A stretch of 64,000 bases of DNA from Cherax quadricarinatus (Eukaryota > Arthropoda > Malacostraca > Decapoda > Parastacidae), in assembly GCF_038502225.1 (NCBI RefSeq), contig NW_027196427.1, positions 1 through 64,000 on the forward strand, given 5' to 3'. Positions 1 to 9,394 of the stretch are shown piece after piece (position 1 is the first letter of the stretch; every line of letters starts with the position of its first letter). The notes under the pieces were generated by a model, which ran no database searches, was not told where the DNA came from, and saw nothing but the letters and a program-made list of their open reading frames with translations. The translations under genes were made by a program, and so were the position numbers.

Positions 1-51
1 ATCATATGACCAAAAGGCTGTCTTTAAGACATTGCAGATTCCAACAGAACA
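1..51 (+). repeat. Edge copy of a LINE segment also present at 1303-1353
   Basis: The first 51 bases match 1303-1353 with one visible mismatch, after which the two diverge abruptly. At 1303 the segment lies inside the EN-to-RT linker of a decayed LINE. Either two copies of that LINE lie side by side or a segmental duplication of about 1.3 kb runs off the left edge. Confidence 0.8.
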
Positions 52-852
52 CGAGACCTGGACAGGCTACAAGCCTGGTCCAGCAACTGGCTCCTTGAAT
101 TTAACCCTGCCAAATGCAAAGTCATGAAGATTGGGGAAGGGCAAGGAAGACCGCAGATACAGTATAGTCTAGATGACCAAAGACTCAAACCTCACTCAAG
201 GAAAAAGATCTAGGGGTGAGTATAACACCGAGCACATCTCCTGAAGCGCACATCAATCAGATAACTGCTGCAGCATACGGGCGTCTGGCAAACCTAAGGA
301 TAGAGTTCCGATACCTTAGCAAGGAATCGTTCAAGACTCTGTACACCATTTACATCAGGCCCATACTGGAGTATGCACACCTGGTCAAGCACATCAAGAA
401 ATTAGAGAAAGTGCAAAGGTTTGCAACAAGACTAGTCCCAGAGCTAAGGGGATTGTCCTACGAAGAAAGGTTAAGGGAAATCGGCCTGACGACACTGGAG
501 GACAGGAGGGTCAGGGAAGACATGATAACGACATAAAATACTGTGCGGAATAGACAAGGTGGACAAAGACGGAATGTTCCCGAGAGAGGACACAGAAACA
601 AGAGGTCACAATTGGAAGTTGATGACTCAGATGAATCAAAGGGATGTTAGGAAGTATTTCTTCAGTCATAGAGTTGTCAGGCAGTGGAATAGCCTGCAAA
701 GTGACGTAGTGGAGGCAGGGACCATACATAGTTTTAAGACGAGGTTTGATAAATCTCATGGAGCAGGAAGAGAGAGGACCTAGTAGCAATCAGTGAAGAG
801 GCGGGGCCAGGAGCTATGACGCGACCCCTGCAACCACAAATAGGTGAGTACT
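52..852 (+). pseudogene. CR1-like LINE 3' fragment (RT C-terminal region and 3' UTR)
   Basis: The translation, broken by stops and frameshifts, shows the post-RT region of a CR1/L2/Jockey-group non-LTR retrotransposon: a thumb-like segment with KVMKIGEGQ, then RPILEYA, KLEKVQRFATRLVPELRG and, after a frameshift near 536, RKYFFSHRVVRQWNSL. The last 70 bases are a non-coding tail (GGCGGGGCCAGGAGC then CTGCAACCACAAATAGGTGAGTA) found in reverse complement at the ends of the LINE copies near 38.5, 38.9 and 41.6 kb, so all belong to one family. It is 5' truncated and dead. Unlike the later copies it is not followed by (AC)n. Confidence 0.85.
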
Positions 853-859
853 CAGCGTC

Positions 860-2412
860 CCGATATGATCGCCATTGTTGAGAAGAGACAGGCAAGGACA
901 AGGTGGCGGCGTTGCTGTGCGCTTCTCTAAAAGTGTACATGCCCAGCTCATTTATGTTGCCATCCCTAATCAACTGTAAATGATGTTCTTCAAGCTATGC
1001 ATAAACACTAGTACCTCTGTACTAACATGTGTAGTGTGCAGACCTCAGTGGCAACAAGCAGATCCTATCAACTTCTTGATGGAAAACGTGGACTCACTTC
1101 TGCTTCATCATACATGTCAGCACATTATAATTGTTGACCTCAACCAACATCTTGTACAAAGGGATTCTGATGAACGTACTGCAATGTTTGGCATGAGAAA
1201 CTTCGTTGACTTCCCTACTCACATTTCTGGTTCCTCTCTTTACTAGGAATGACTGATCTTTCTAAAAGCATAGTCACTTAGCATCCCCCTTGGCTATGTT
1301 GGATCATATGACCAGAAGGCTGTCTTTAAGACATTGCAGATTCCAACAGAACAAGGTGAAGAATCTAAACGCACAACCTCCCTGTGGGAAATGAGAAACT
1401 GGCCGACTCTTTGCTCTGAGCTCGCCGCCTCCAATTGGAATGCTCTTCTCCAGGGTGACGTCGACAACCAAGTGAATACCTTTACTGAACACATCCTTAC
1501 TCTACAACAAAAACACATCCCTCACCGGCAGCATGTGGCGATGCCTTCATTTCAGCCTTGGTTCAGCTTTCGTTGTCGAGAGGCTGCTACAGTAGTAGCA
1601 GCCTCTCGACATAGGCATAAAAGGCATCCCACTATGTATAACAAAATCCTGGACAGACAAGCGTGTTGGCAAATAGAAGAAGTTGAAAAGTGGTCCATCT
1701 CTAGATGGGAGGCTGACACAAAAAGAAAGCTGGCATCAGGTAGACTGGGCTCCAAAACCTGGTGATCCTAGATCAAGAACTGACAAAATTATTCACCTGA
1801 TGAAATTATTCCATCTTTCAATCGGCAGGATTGGACCACCTCTACTGGTAGTCAGAAGCTGACCTCTTTCCTGAGCACTTTGCTACCAAGATGCAAATTC
1901 GTTATTCAGAAGTTACCTCTCCTTGGTTAGTCGCAAGAACTGTCAAAGTTGTCAGTAGTGACAATATGGCAAGAAGACGAGTATCTTTTCCTTAACTCCT
2001 GGACCATGAAAAGGCTGTGAGTCCAGATAAGTTGAGCCTAAGATTGCTGAACAGATTTGCAAACCAGCACATGTAGTCCATCTACACAAAAAGAAGACCA
2101 GATCACAAATCAGCAACTACAGACCAGTGTCACTTCTATCAATCATTGGCAAAATTCTTGAGTCAATAAATTCACGACAGATGACATAGTTTTTCGACTA
2201 CCACTCACCTCTTTGTGACCATCAATATAGGTTCAGAAAAGGTCACTCTACTGCTGACCTGCTGTTAAACCTCTCAACTGAGTGGCTCCAATCACTAGAT
2301 GAATCCAAGATCAGCTGTGTAGTAGCACTGGATGCTGCTGGAGCTTTCGATCGAGTATGGCACCAGGGACTCTTGGCAAAACTGCAAGCATCAGGAGTCG
2401 CTGGCTCTGCAT
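860..2412 (+). pseudogene. Decayed LINE: endonuclease and RT N-terminal half
   Basis: Frameshifted translation gives an APE-type endonuclease remnant (GGVAVRFSKSVHAQ near 900, then IIIVDLNQH near 1127), a linker region at about 1334-1765, and RT motifs NYRPVSLLSIIGKILES near 2115 and FRKGHSTADLLLNLS followed by ALDAAGAFDRVWHQG near 2230-2365. This is the non-LTR order EN then RT. RT motif C (YADD/FADD) is absent because the element stops at about 2412, where a minus-strand LINE begins. There are many stops, so it is an old relic. Clade within the Jockey/I/CR1 group is not decided by eye. Confidence 0.8.
1575..1610. repeat. Perfect 16-bp inverted repeat, 4-nt loop
   Basis: GTCGAGAGGCTGCTAC, then AGTA, then GTAGCAGCCTCTCGAC. 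It lies in the linker coding region of the decayed LINE, where a conserved hairpin is not expected. Confidence 0.95.
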
Positions 2413-2427
2413 AGTGCAGAGCCAGTG
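2403..2427. repeat. 11-bp inverted repeat at junction of two opposing LINE relics
   Basis: CTGGCTCTGCA TAG TGCAGAGCCAG sits where plus-strand LINE homology stops and minus-strand LINE homology starts. A fold-back at a breakpoint is the likely origin, by inference. Confidence 0.8.
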
Positions 2428-3515
2428 GAGGCATTGAGCATCAAGGCGATCGTTCAAGGATGGAATATTCGCCTCTGCATATAGGCTCTCAACAGGTGAG
2501 GAGCGAAAAGCACCTAGGTGATGGATGGCATCAGGTTTAGAGTTGCAGGAAAGGCCGCTGAATATATTTGGTCGCCATAATCTAGTTTCAATCAAATTAG
2601 GGCTGAATGCAGTCGATGGAAAGTTCGACGATCAGCCCCCATGAAAGATAAGCGAGGGTTTTACGGAGGTTCAACCGGGTATGACAAGTTGCCTTCAAGG
2701 AGGTAATGAGGTTTCCAGGGTAACTAACGGTCAAACAGAAGGCCGAGAAGCCTGACAGTATCACGTTCAGGATACGTGAACAATACAGGTACAATGGAGT
2801 ACCAGGGACGATAGAATGTCTGGTGAAAGTAATTTGGTGTGTTTTAGTACCAGGAAATTTAAACCAATGAGCAGTGGCCTAGCTGGAAACATGGTTGACA
2901 GAATTCTGAAGAAGAAACTGCAATGAGGCGACAGTCAGCGCCTGCTACAAGAGCAAAGTCATCAACAGAGGTGATGACTAAATATTAGATGGAAGAACAG
3001 ATGCCAGATCATTTATAGCAAGGAGAAAAAGTGTGGTGCTAAGGACACATCCCTGAGGGACACCTTCAGCTTGAACAAAGTCCGGGGAAAGTATATTAAC
3101 CCAAACACGGAAATGTCTCACAGATACGAAGTTTTTAAGGAAAAAGGCATACTGCTTTGGAGGCCTAAGGAGGGGTGAACTTGGGCCATGTTATATCTCC
3201 AAGTCGTGTCCATATGCCTTCTCAAGGTCAAAAATGGTGATAACTGGTGGTTATTGGCAAGGTGTGACGAACATACATATCTAAACTGAGTAAGGGGTCA
3301 ATAATAGGCGGCCCTTACAAAAGCCGTATTGACTAACGGAGAGATTATTGTGTCTCGAAATATCACATCAAACGTCTGTTTACCAGACGTTCCATTACCC
3401 AAGTAACTGTAGAAACATAATCTCGCCAACAAGTGCGTTTAGCTTCACAGATGACACGGCGGGTGACTGCTCTCGTCCCTTTAATATCAAGGAGTCGCTC
3501 TGTGGTCCTGTTGTA
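2425..3515 (-). pseudogene. I/Jockey-like LINE: RT and C-terminal region (part 3 of split element)
   Basis: Read on the minus strand from right to left: linker RAVTRRVICEAKRTCWRDYV (about 3480-3420), RT start MERLVNRRLM (about 3390), GRPIIDPLLSLDMYVRHTL (about 3320), GVPQGCVLSTTLFLLAINDL (about 3070-3000), a YVDDFAL-like motif (about 2970), then the C-terminal signatures LNLLKTLAHLSWG-like (about 2660) and SPVESLYAEANIPSLNDR (about 2490). Frames shift several times. The order EN, linker, RT, C-terminal domain fits I or Jockey clades. Its downstream end meets the plus-strand LINE at about 2412. Confidence 0.8.
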
Positions 3516-3650
3516 ATTATTAAGTAAGTAAAGTTTACTCAGGTATACACAAATACAGTTACACAGAATTATCATACATAGCAGCATATGTGTAGAGAAC
3601 CTAGGATAACCCAAAAAAGTCAGAGTGACTTACTTCCATTGGGGTCCTAT
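3515..3650 (-). repeat. SINE-tail-like insertion in LINE linker
   Basis: The minus-strand reading starts with GGACCCCAATGGAAGTAAGTC, close to the 3' half of the tRNA-derived SINE at 25815-26112 (GGACCCCAATGGAAATAAGTTAG), followed by a TGGGTTATCCTAGG-type block. It splits the EN-RT linker of the minus LINE. Confidence 0.5.
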
Positions 3651-3960
3651 GATATATGCCCCCATGCAGTGCATTTCAAACGCACCGCATGAGCACAAGC
3701 AGGAGACTACCAAGGCACACACTTCTGAGAATGCCTGCCTGAGGTTTGAGGTATAGAATGTGAAGCCGTGGTTAAAACTGAGGTCGAGAATAGGTGTAAC
3801 AGCTCACTAATATAGGATGAAGAGGGAGGTACTCACTAAAAGCAGTTTGGCAGCGTGTACACGTTCCAGTTCGCTCAGGTCAAATTGCTAGTGTGGGAAA
3901 CTTCAAGGAGGTGGAAAATATGAATGGGAAGTAAGGAGGATTGGAAAATGATCACTGTCA
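3650..3960 (-). pseudogene. Poorly recognisable middle of the minus LINE
   Basis: This lies between the EN second half and the RT linker of the minus-strand LINE and would correspond to the end of EN. I see no convincing motif. The assignment rests on position only. Confidence 0.3.
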
Positions 3961-4195
3961 TGATAAGTCTGGGAGTACAGACCAGGTAAAGTCTAGTGCA
4001 GTTGATGAAGAACAAATTGAGAGATTGAATACTCTGGGTCAAACTGGGTGGGAGGGGGACCCGTATTTAAAACGTGGAGGGGAAGAGAAGTGAGAAGAGC
4101 CTCCAACTGAATACCACAAGAGTCACAGAAAGACCCTCCAGAGGAAATGGTGGGCATTAAAATCAGTGTGAGGGAAAAGTTCAATAGATAGGAGT
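3960..4195 (-). pseudogene. I/Jockey-like LINE: endonuclease second half (part 2)
   Basis: The minus-strand frame contains QLEALLTSLPLHVLNTGPPP followed by TQFDPEYSISQF, the region of APE-type LINE endonucleases after the DFN motif (LL..L.LHVLNTG.PTHF.). It continues the half-domain at 5320-5635 and is separated from it by about 1.1 kb of unrelated DNA. Confidence 0.7.
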
Positions 4196-5319
4196 AGAGA
4201 GGGAATATATAGTAACAATAGTTTCATTGCCGGCTACTCGTTGGAAGTAGGGTCAGTCTAGCTCGATATTCCCGCCTTTTCTCCCCCAACCCCTAAATTG
4301 ATAGTTTGTTTGCCGGCTACTAGTTAAGGTAGGGTAAGTCACGCTCCCGTTTTCCCCGCCTTTTCTCCCCCACCCCTAAAGTGATAGTTTGATTGCCGGC
4401 TGCTTGTTAACGTAGGGGTCAGTCTGGCTCCTGCTATCCCTTCCCTCCCTACCTCCCCCCCCCTCCCGAAAGGTGACGTGGGGCTCTGGTCAAACAGTAA
4501 ATCACTCGACTCACAGCTCCCAACACTACTGTAAGTACATGCCTGCCTTGTATTCTAGTGGATTTATTGTTTAAAAAGCTTCACTTTGATCAATAATAAA
4601 CTTAGTCTTTTCAGCCTTGCTCTATGTTGACTGTTGTAATAATCACCACACCTTTTAAGTATCAGACTTACCATGGAGAGTGATTATTTAAGCAGTGGGT
4701 AACCTGTCTGTCTTTCCAGCTTGGATGTCAGAGAGGGTCACCTGGCAATCAATGAGCAGAACAGGAGAAGGACTAACGTCCAGAGACTTCTCCATTTTGT
4801 ATTGAACTACCTGTGCACCTGTATGAAAGTGCAAGACGTAACTCCACAGCATTGCAGCAGTAAAGAACCTGCTTTCCTGTCATCGGGATAATAATCACGG
4901 GGATTCTCTTTGAAGAACTAGCCAGTGGATGGTCACCAACTCCTGCGACCTTCCCCCCCCCTTATCATCAGCAACGGCTACGGTTTCAACAACAGTGTCA
5001 CCAACACCAGACACCCTTGTAGATATTAGCGTTGAGTTCAAATGTTATTTTATTCATTTCATTTTTCATTTTTCTTTCAAATAGGATATACCTTTCATGT
5101 TTTGTTGTTTTATGTTTGATTTAATAAATAGTGTTTATCTTTGTGAATTATTATTTCTTTTTCTATTCATTAATTTTCCTGAGGAGGAGCCAGCCTGAGT
5201 AATACTGTCTGAAGTTGTTACAGGGCTGAGTAAGCCTTCACAATCACCTAATAACAGAAGTGGTGGCGGTAATGAAGAACCCATTAAAGCAACATCTGGG
5301 ATAGATAATGCTCTAGAAG
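4196..5319. mobile_element. Unidentified 1.1-kb insert splitting the LINE endonuclease
   Basis: It interrupts one endonuclease domain, so it is an insertion. It begins with three direct copies of an 83-bp unit (starts at 4229, 4312, 4395; GCCGGCTACT...CCCGCCTTTTCTCCCCCA) and continues AT-rich. Close to the right end is AAGTGGTGGCGGTAATGA at about 5259, loosely like an LTR-element primer site, but no second LTR or ORF is visible. A solo LTR is possible and not shown. Confidence 0.5.
4229..4480 (+). repeat. 83-bp direct repeat, three diverged copies
   Basis: GCCGGC starts at 4229, 4312 and 4395, an exact 83-bp spacing. Each unit carries GTAGGGT.AGTC, a C-rich CCCGCCTTTTCTCCCCC block and CCTAAA.TGATAGTTTG (the third unit is more diverged). 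Confidence 0.85.
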
Positions 5320-5635
5320 GAAAGAGTTACAAAGAACAGACCGTATACCACTTATTCACATAGATGCGTGCTACAGTGTAATGCAGCAAAGTATAAACAA
5401 AGATTTGACAGTATGGTATACTGATGCATACAAGTGCACTTTCATTATAGGTTCCATTGGGAAAAGGCTCCAATGAATATAATAAAACGAAGCCCAAGAT
5501 GGGATGGATAACAGCAGAGCGTAATTTGGGTTCTTGTAAACAAGCACAAACAAAGGAAAACTGGTAGAGCAACACCTGAAGCTCACCCTGGTTACCTCTG
5601 AGGCCTCGAATATTCCACTGTAAATAAGCCATGAT
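5320..5635 (-). pseudogene. I/Jockey-like LINE: ORF2 start and endonuclease first half (part 1)
   Basis: A 101-residue minus-strand frame starts MAYLQWNIRGLRGNQGELQ and contains CLQEPKLR. This is the classical start of an APE-type LINE endonuclease (QWN.RG...N..EL; the E of QEPKL is a metal ligand in this family). ORF2 begins only a few bases from the Penelope-like insertion at 5638, which separates it from ORF1 at 7230-9050. Confidence 0.85.
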
Positions 5636-6360
5636 TTGTGAAGAGAAGGATACAGGAAATATGGAGCAATAGGTATCTTCGGGCTATGAGCTCTCGTCTA
5701 TCACCTATTCTTGTTAATCTCTACATGGAATACTACGAGACTGCTCTTATTCCTACTACTGATGTGTGCCGTTCACTTTGGCTCCGCTATGTAGATGACA
5801 TCTTTGCTCGTTGGTCTCATGACTCTAGTCTCTTTCAACCATTTCTTTATACCCTTAATAATCTTGCCCCTTCCATTAAGTTTAAAGCTGAATGGGAATC
5901 TAATTCCTTGCTTCCTTTCCTTGTTGTTCATATCCACCGTTCAGTTACAGGTTTTGCCTTTTCCGTTTACCGCAAACCTATGCACAGTGGCATGTATATT
6001 CACTAATTTTCTTATCATGCTTCTTCTGTCAAGAAAAGTGTTCTTATCTCCCTCTTTTTTTTGTGCTCTCCGCATTTGTGATCCTCAGTTCCTTGAATCA
6101 GAAATTTGCACTCTTCGTTATTCATTTTCCCGTCTGGGCCACCCTTCCCATTTCATAGACTCTGCCCTCTCACGTGCTAAATGGACTTTCTTCTCTCCCA
6201 AACTCTCTACTCCTAGGAACTCTCCTGTCCTCTGCCTTCCCTATATTTCCAGTCTTTCTAATCTCAACAACTCTCTCCGTTAGACATCAAACTTGCTTTT
6301 CGCCAGACTAACACTCTTCGCACCAATCTAGTTCATACCTCTCCTCCCTCTATAGATTCT

Positions 6361-6673
6361 CCTGGTGTCTAGTCTATTTCTTGTTCATCTTGTCCTCTTC
6401 AATACTTTGGAGAAACTGGCCGTTCTCTTTCTGACAGACTTAGGGAGCACAAAAGTAGTGTTAGGCTTGCCGACACCAACAATGCTTTTTTCTGTCATGT
6501 CAGAGATCACAGTCATCCTGGTGTCTAGTCTATTTCTTGTTCATCTTGTCCTCTTCAATACTTTGGAGAAACTGGCCGTTCTCTTTCTGACAAACTTAGG
6601 GAGCACAAAAGTAGTGTTAGGCTTGCCGACACCAACAATGCTTTTTTTCTGTCATGTCAGAGATCACAGTCAT
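6361..6673 (+). repeat. 156-bp tandem duplication of the GIY-YIG segment
   Basis: CCTGGTGTCTAGTC occurs at 6361 and again at 6517. The two copies match almost completely, differing by T/A in GACAGACTTAGG versus GACAAACTTAGG and by one extra T in a T run. The duplication doubles the catalytic GETG...R...EHK segment and is recent relative to the decay of the element. Confidence 0.95.
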
Positions 6674-7149
6674 CCTATTGACCAGTCTTCTGCTAAAACT
6701 GTCTACCCTGCTTTTAACTTTCACAGTCGCCGTCTGGTCGAATCCTCCCTTATACACAAGTTACCTCGTATGAATCTTAGTCCTGGCTTCGTCTCAATAG
6801 ATGCCTTTCTTTCCCACTACACTGTAAAATGCTCAAAACTTTAGAACACCAGTGGCTTAACCTGATTCTTGTTTCCCCCTTCTCTCTCTTCCCCTTTCCT
6901 TTTTCTCCTTTGGGTTCTCTTTCTTTTGCCTTGGGTATTTGGTCCATTATTATTTTCCCCTCTCTGTGTTCTTGTTCCTACCCTTTGTGAGCCCCTAGCT
7001 CCCTTGCAGTGCTCCTCTTTCTTACCCTTTGCCTGACTCCACTACTACTATTAGTACTACCTCTACCATTACTTCTCATCTTCCTCTACTAGCTCTCTTG
7101 TCCCGTCGCTGTCTGCTGGCCTATATGCACTGCCTCATCTCCTTTCTGT

Positions 7150-7228
7150 TAGTGTGACTTTGTAAATGGTCCAAGTCGGACCGAAACGTCGTCGTAAGCT
7201 CCTCTCCTACGCACAGGTTATTTGTGTA
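7150..7228 (+). ncRNA. Penelope tail with degenerate hammerhead-like fold
   Basis: GGTCC AAGTC GGACC forms a 5-bp hairpin followed directly by GAAAC, the arrangement of hammerhead stem II and its GAAA box. The upstream CUGAUGA box is not recognisable (TTTGTAAAT). The same tail (GTAAGCT...GGTTATTTGTG) recurs at 48630-48710 (+) and 50380-50450 (-). Hammerhead motifs are known in Penelope-like elements. Activity of this copy is doubtful. Confidence 0.55.
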
Positions 7229-7229
7229 G

Positions 7230-9050
7230 AAGGCTTAGTAAAGTTCACATGTGGAGGCAGTGGAAAACGAGTAAGCAGCGAAGGACTGGAATGCTGGGAA
7301 GAAAAGAGTTATTCAGGTGGAGAAGAGTGAAGAGTAGCGACCGGAGGTGGATCAGTGTCCATCAGTGGTTTAGTCTCCTTAATATATTCGGACACAGCTT
7401 GAAGTGTTTCAGAGGACAAGGAAGATGTATGTGGGACGACATCGGAGATAGAAGGGGGAGGGTGAGTAAAGATCGGGACAACGATGGAAGTTACCAAAGT
7501 AGGGGGAAGGACAAAAGGCTGAAGTTAACTTGGGAAGAAGTTTGGAAGGGGACAGGAGAAGAAGAAACCTGAGAAGGGGCAGAAGAGGAAGAAACTTGGG
7601 AGAGGACAGGAAAGGAAGAGACTGTACGAAGGGGGGGGGGGTCTTGAACCTCTACACTCGTAACAAAGCTAGTAAAAGGTAAAGAACCAGGTACAGAGAC
7701 TGGAAAGGAAAAATGTCCGGGAAGGATAAGTGAAGGAGATTTACCCTTTTGGGATTTTTTTGGACTTTGGAGAAGTAGAGGGGCTAAAGGGAGGAGCTGT
7801 TGTGCGAGGTCTTGTAGACACAGAAATTTGTGAGCAAGATGAAGATGTAAGAATAGTATGAGGTGACGAGGTAGGGACCTTGGAGTCCAGGACTGCAAAA
7901 GAGTTAGACAGAGATGTGACTGTGGAAGGTGTGACCGCAGGGGACTGTGGGAGTTAGGATCCCAGAGGCTGGGGCCTCTTAGTAACTCGAGAATAAGAAA
8001 TACAGGGAAGTCTTCCCTGTAGCCGTAGAGGAGAGACTGCTATGGCATAAGTAAAGCCCCTCTGTCTCTAAGAAAACGGTTTTTCTTCATTTAAGTAAAA
8101 TTGGCAACGATGAGAATAAGATGGGTGAGCTTCATTACAATTAGGCTAAAGGGAGGTAGACTACAAGATGTATTGGTATGGTCGTCGGCACCACAGACTG
8201 GGCGTTCTGCCATGGACCTGCAATATATCGTTGGATGGCCAAAACACTAGCAATTTCAACATTGTTGTGGTGTAGGAATCAAATTCGGACTTGTAAACGG
8301 TGTCCTGTGATATAAACCGAGGACGGAAGCTCACAGCAGTCAAAAGTTAAGCGAACTACATTGCAGGATTAGCGTCTCCGCCTGCAGGCAAGCGGTACCT
8401 ATGAGTATACTTGGGAGATCTTGGAGCTGAAGCAGTTCCAGAATGTAGTCACGACATGCTTGGAAATTACACTGAACAATGGTATGAGGTAGAATGACGG
8501 TACCACTACAGGAATTGAGAGAATGGTGTTTTTGAATTGTTACAGCAATAGCATCGTGAACTTAGCTAGCATTTTGTACTGTGACAATGCATGTACCGCT
8601 CTTGAGAACATGAAATGAAATATTTCGACCAACATGGTGTAGGAGTGCCTTGCTGATACTATTGTGTACTGTGATACGTAGGACTGTCGCATTGGTCTTT
8701 TCTGAGTGAGAGGCATTCAAAGTAGTCATCAGAAAAAGGTCATGGCTATTTAGATGCAGGACCGGAAGTGGTCCATTCTGAGGTGGGCGAGCGATCTGAA
8801 AACCGTCGCACCGTTATGGGGGAGAAGCCTAAAGCATAATCAAAAATGTGCGGAGGTTGGATGTGTCAAAGGAGTCAGACTGAGCTTCAGTATCAGGAGC
8901 ATGCAACAAAATGTCACCCGCAAAAGAAAAAGGGCGTTGGAAAGGTTCAAAGGATGGTCCGGTAACATGGTGCTGCTACAGAAAGGGGCCCAGAGGAGCA
9001 GTTTCAAGGATTTGGGACTCCATGGCTTGGTCTCTCATTTCTTTTTGTTC
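7230..9050 (-). pseudogene. I/Jockey-like LINE ORF1 (gag-like, zinc knuckles), decayed
   Basis: The minus-strand translation with frameshifts shows CFGHPTIYC (about 8245-8219), VCGADDHTNTSC (about 8198-8163) and NCNEAHPSYSHRC (about 8138-8100). Together these are the triple CCHC-type knuckle block of I/Jockey LINE ORF1 RNA-binding proteins. Downstream (7900-7230) is a Ser/Pro-rich tail. Upstream (9030-8350) is the expected RNA-binding region, badly broken. With the pieces at 5320-5635, 3960-4195 and 2425-3515 it makes one LINE on the minus strand whose parts keep the right order. Confidence 0.7.
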
Positions 9051-9052
9051 TT

Positions 9053-9087
9053 AAGAAAACGAAAGAAAAAAGGAAAAAAGGGGGGGA
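9053..9087 (+). other. Purine-rich tract abutting the 5' LTR
   Basis: A run composed almost only of A and G (AAGAAAACGAAAG... then GGGGGGGA) ends exactly where LTR homology starts. It resembles a polypurine tract, which normally lies before a 3' LTR. It may equally be leader sequence of the minus LINE. Confidence 0.5.
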
Positions 9088-9374
9088 TCTCAGTAGTAGT
9101 AACCAGTTACCAGTCTCAGTAGTAGTAACCAGTTACCAGTACCGTCTGACTCAACGATCAACCGTCTCTTGAGTCACGGTCTTTCATATTGTGCTGACCT
9201 CAGCAGTATTCAAAGACCCACTGGGTACTGGGCAGCCCGGCTAGCCAGTATATCGAGTAGTAGCAAGGAGATAGGTAACGGCTGGCAGGTCTCTCTCCAC
9301 ATATCGCCAATATACGTATAACAGCCTACGTGAGTATTTCTACCCTAATCCACGTATCGAACTCCCACATGATA
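9088..9374 (+). repeat. 5' LTR, lacking its first ~36 bases
   Basis: It matches 17444-17730 base for base as far as I can read. It starts with two direct copies of a 26-bp unit (TCTCAGTAGTAGTAACCAGT...). The end is either CCACA at 9369 or TGATA at 9374, since both LTR copies share TGATA. Confidence 0.9.
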
Positions 9375-9376
9375 AA

Positions 9377-9394
9377 TGGTGGCAGCGGTGGGAT
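9377..9394 (+). promoter_or_regulatory. Primer binding site, tRNA-Leu type
   Basis: TGGTGGCAGCGGTGGGAT is complementary to the 3' end of eukaryotic tRNA-Leu genes ending ATCCCACCGCTGCCA plus CCA. It lies 2 or 7 bases after the LTR, where minus-strand DNA synthesis is primed. Confidence 0.8.

Larger units (their letters stand above)
5638..7230 (+). pseudogene. Penelope-like retroelement, 5'-truncated, with GIY-YIG endonuclease
   Basis: The RT remnant shows PILVNLYMEYYE near 5700 and the catalytic motif YVDDIFARW near 5790, then a LPFL-VHIHRSVTGFAFSVYR block near 5910, as in Penelope RTs. The C-terminal part encodes YFGETGRSLSDRLREHK (near 6400 and again near 6560), the GIY-YIG endonuclease core (Y...G.T...L..R..EH), then CHVRDHSHPID and a conserved tail. 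Several frameshifts and a 156-bp internal duplication make it inactive. It is inserted in the ORF1/ORF2 gap of the minus LINE and ends in the hammerhead-like tail at 7150-7228. Confidence 0.85.

Noticed and set aside
7222..7898. Plus-strand Arg/Lys-rich and minus-strand Ser/Pro-rich proteins as host genes
   Set aside because: They lie in the tail of a LINE ORF1 next to zinc-knuckle motifs, so transposon origin explains them.
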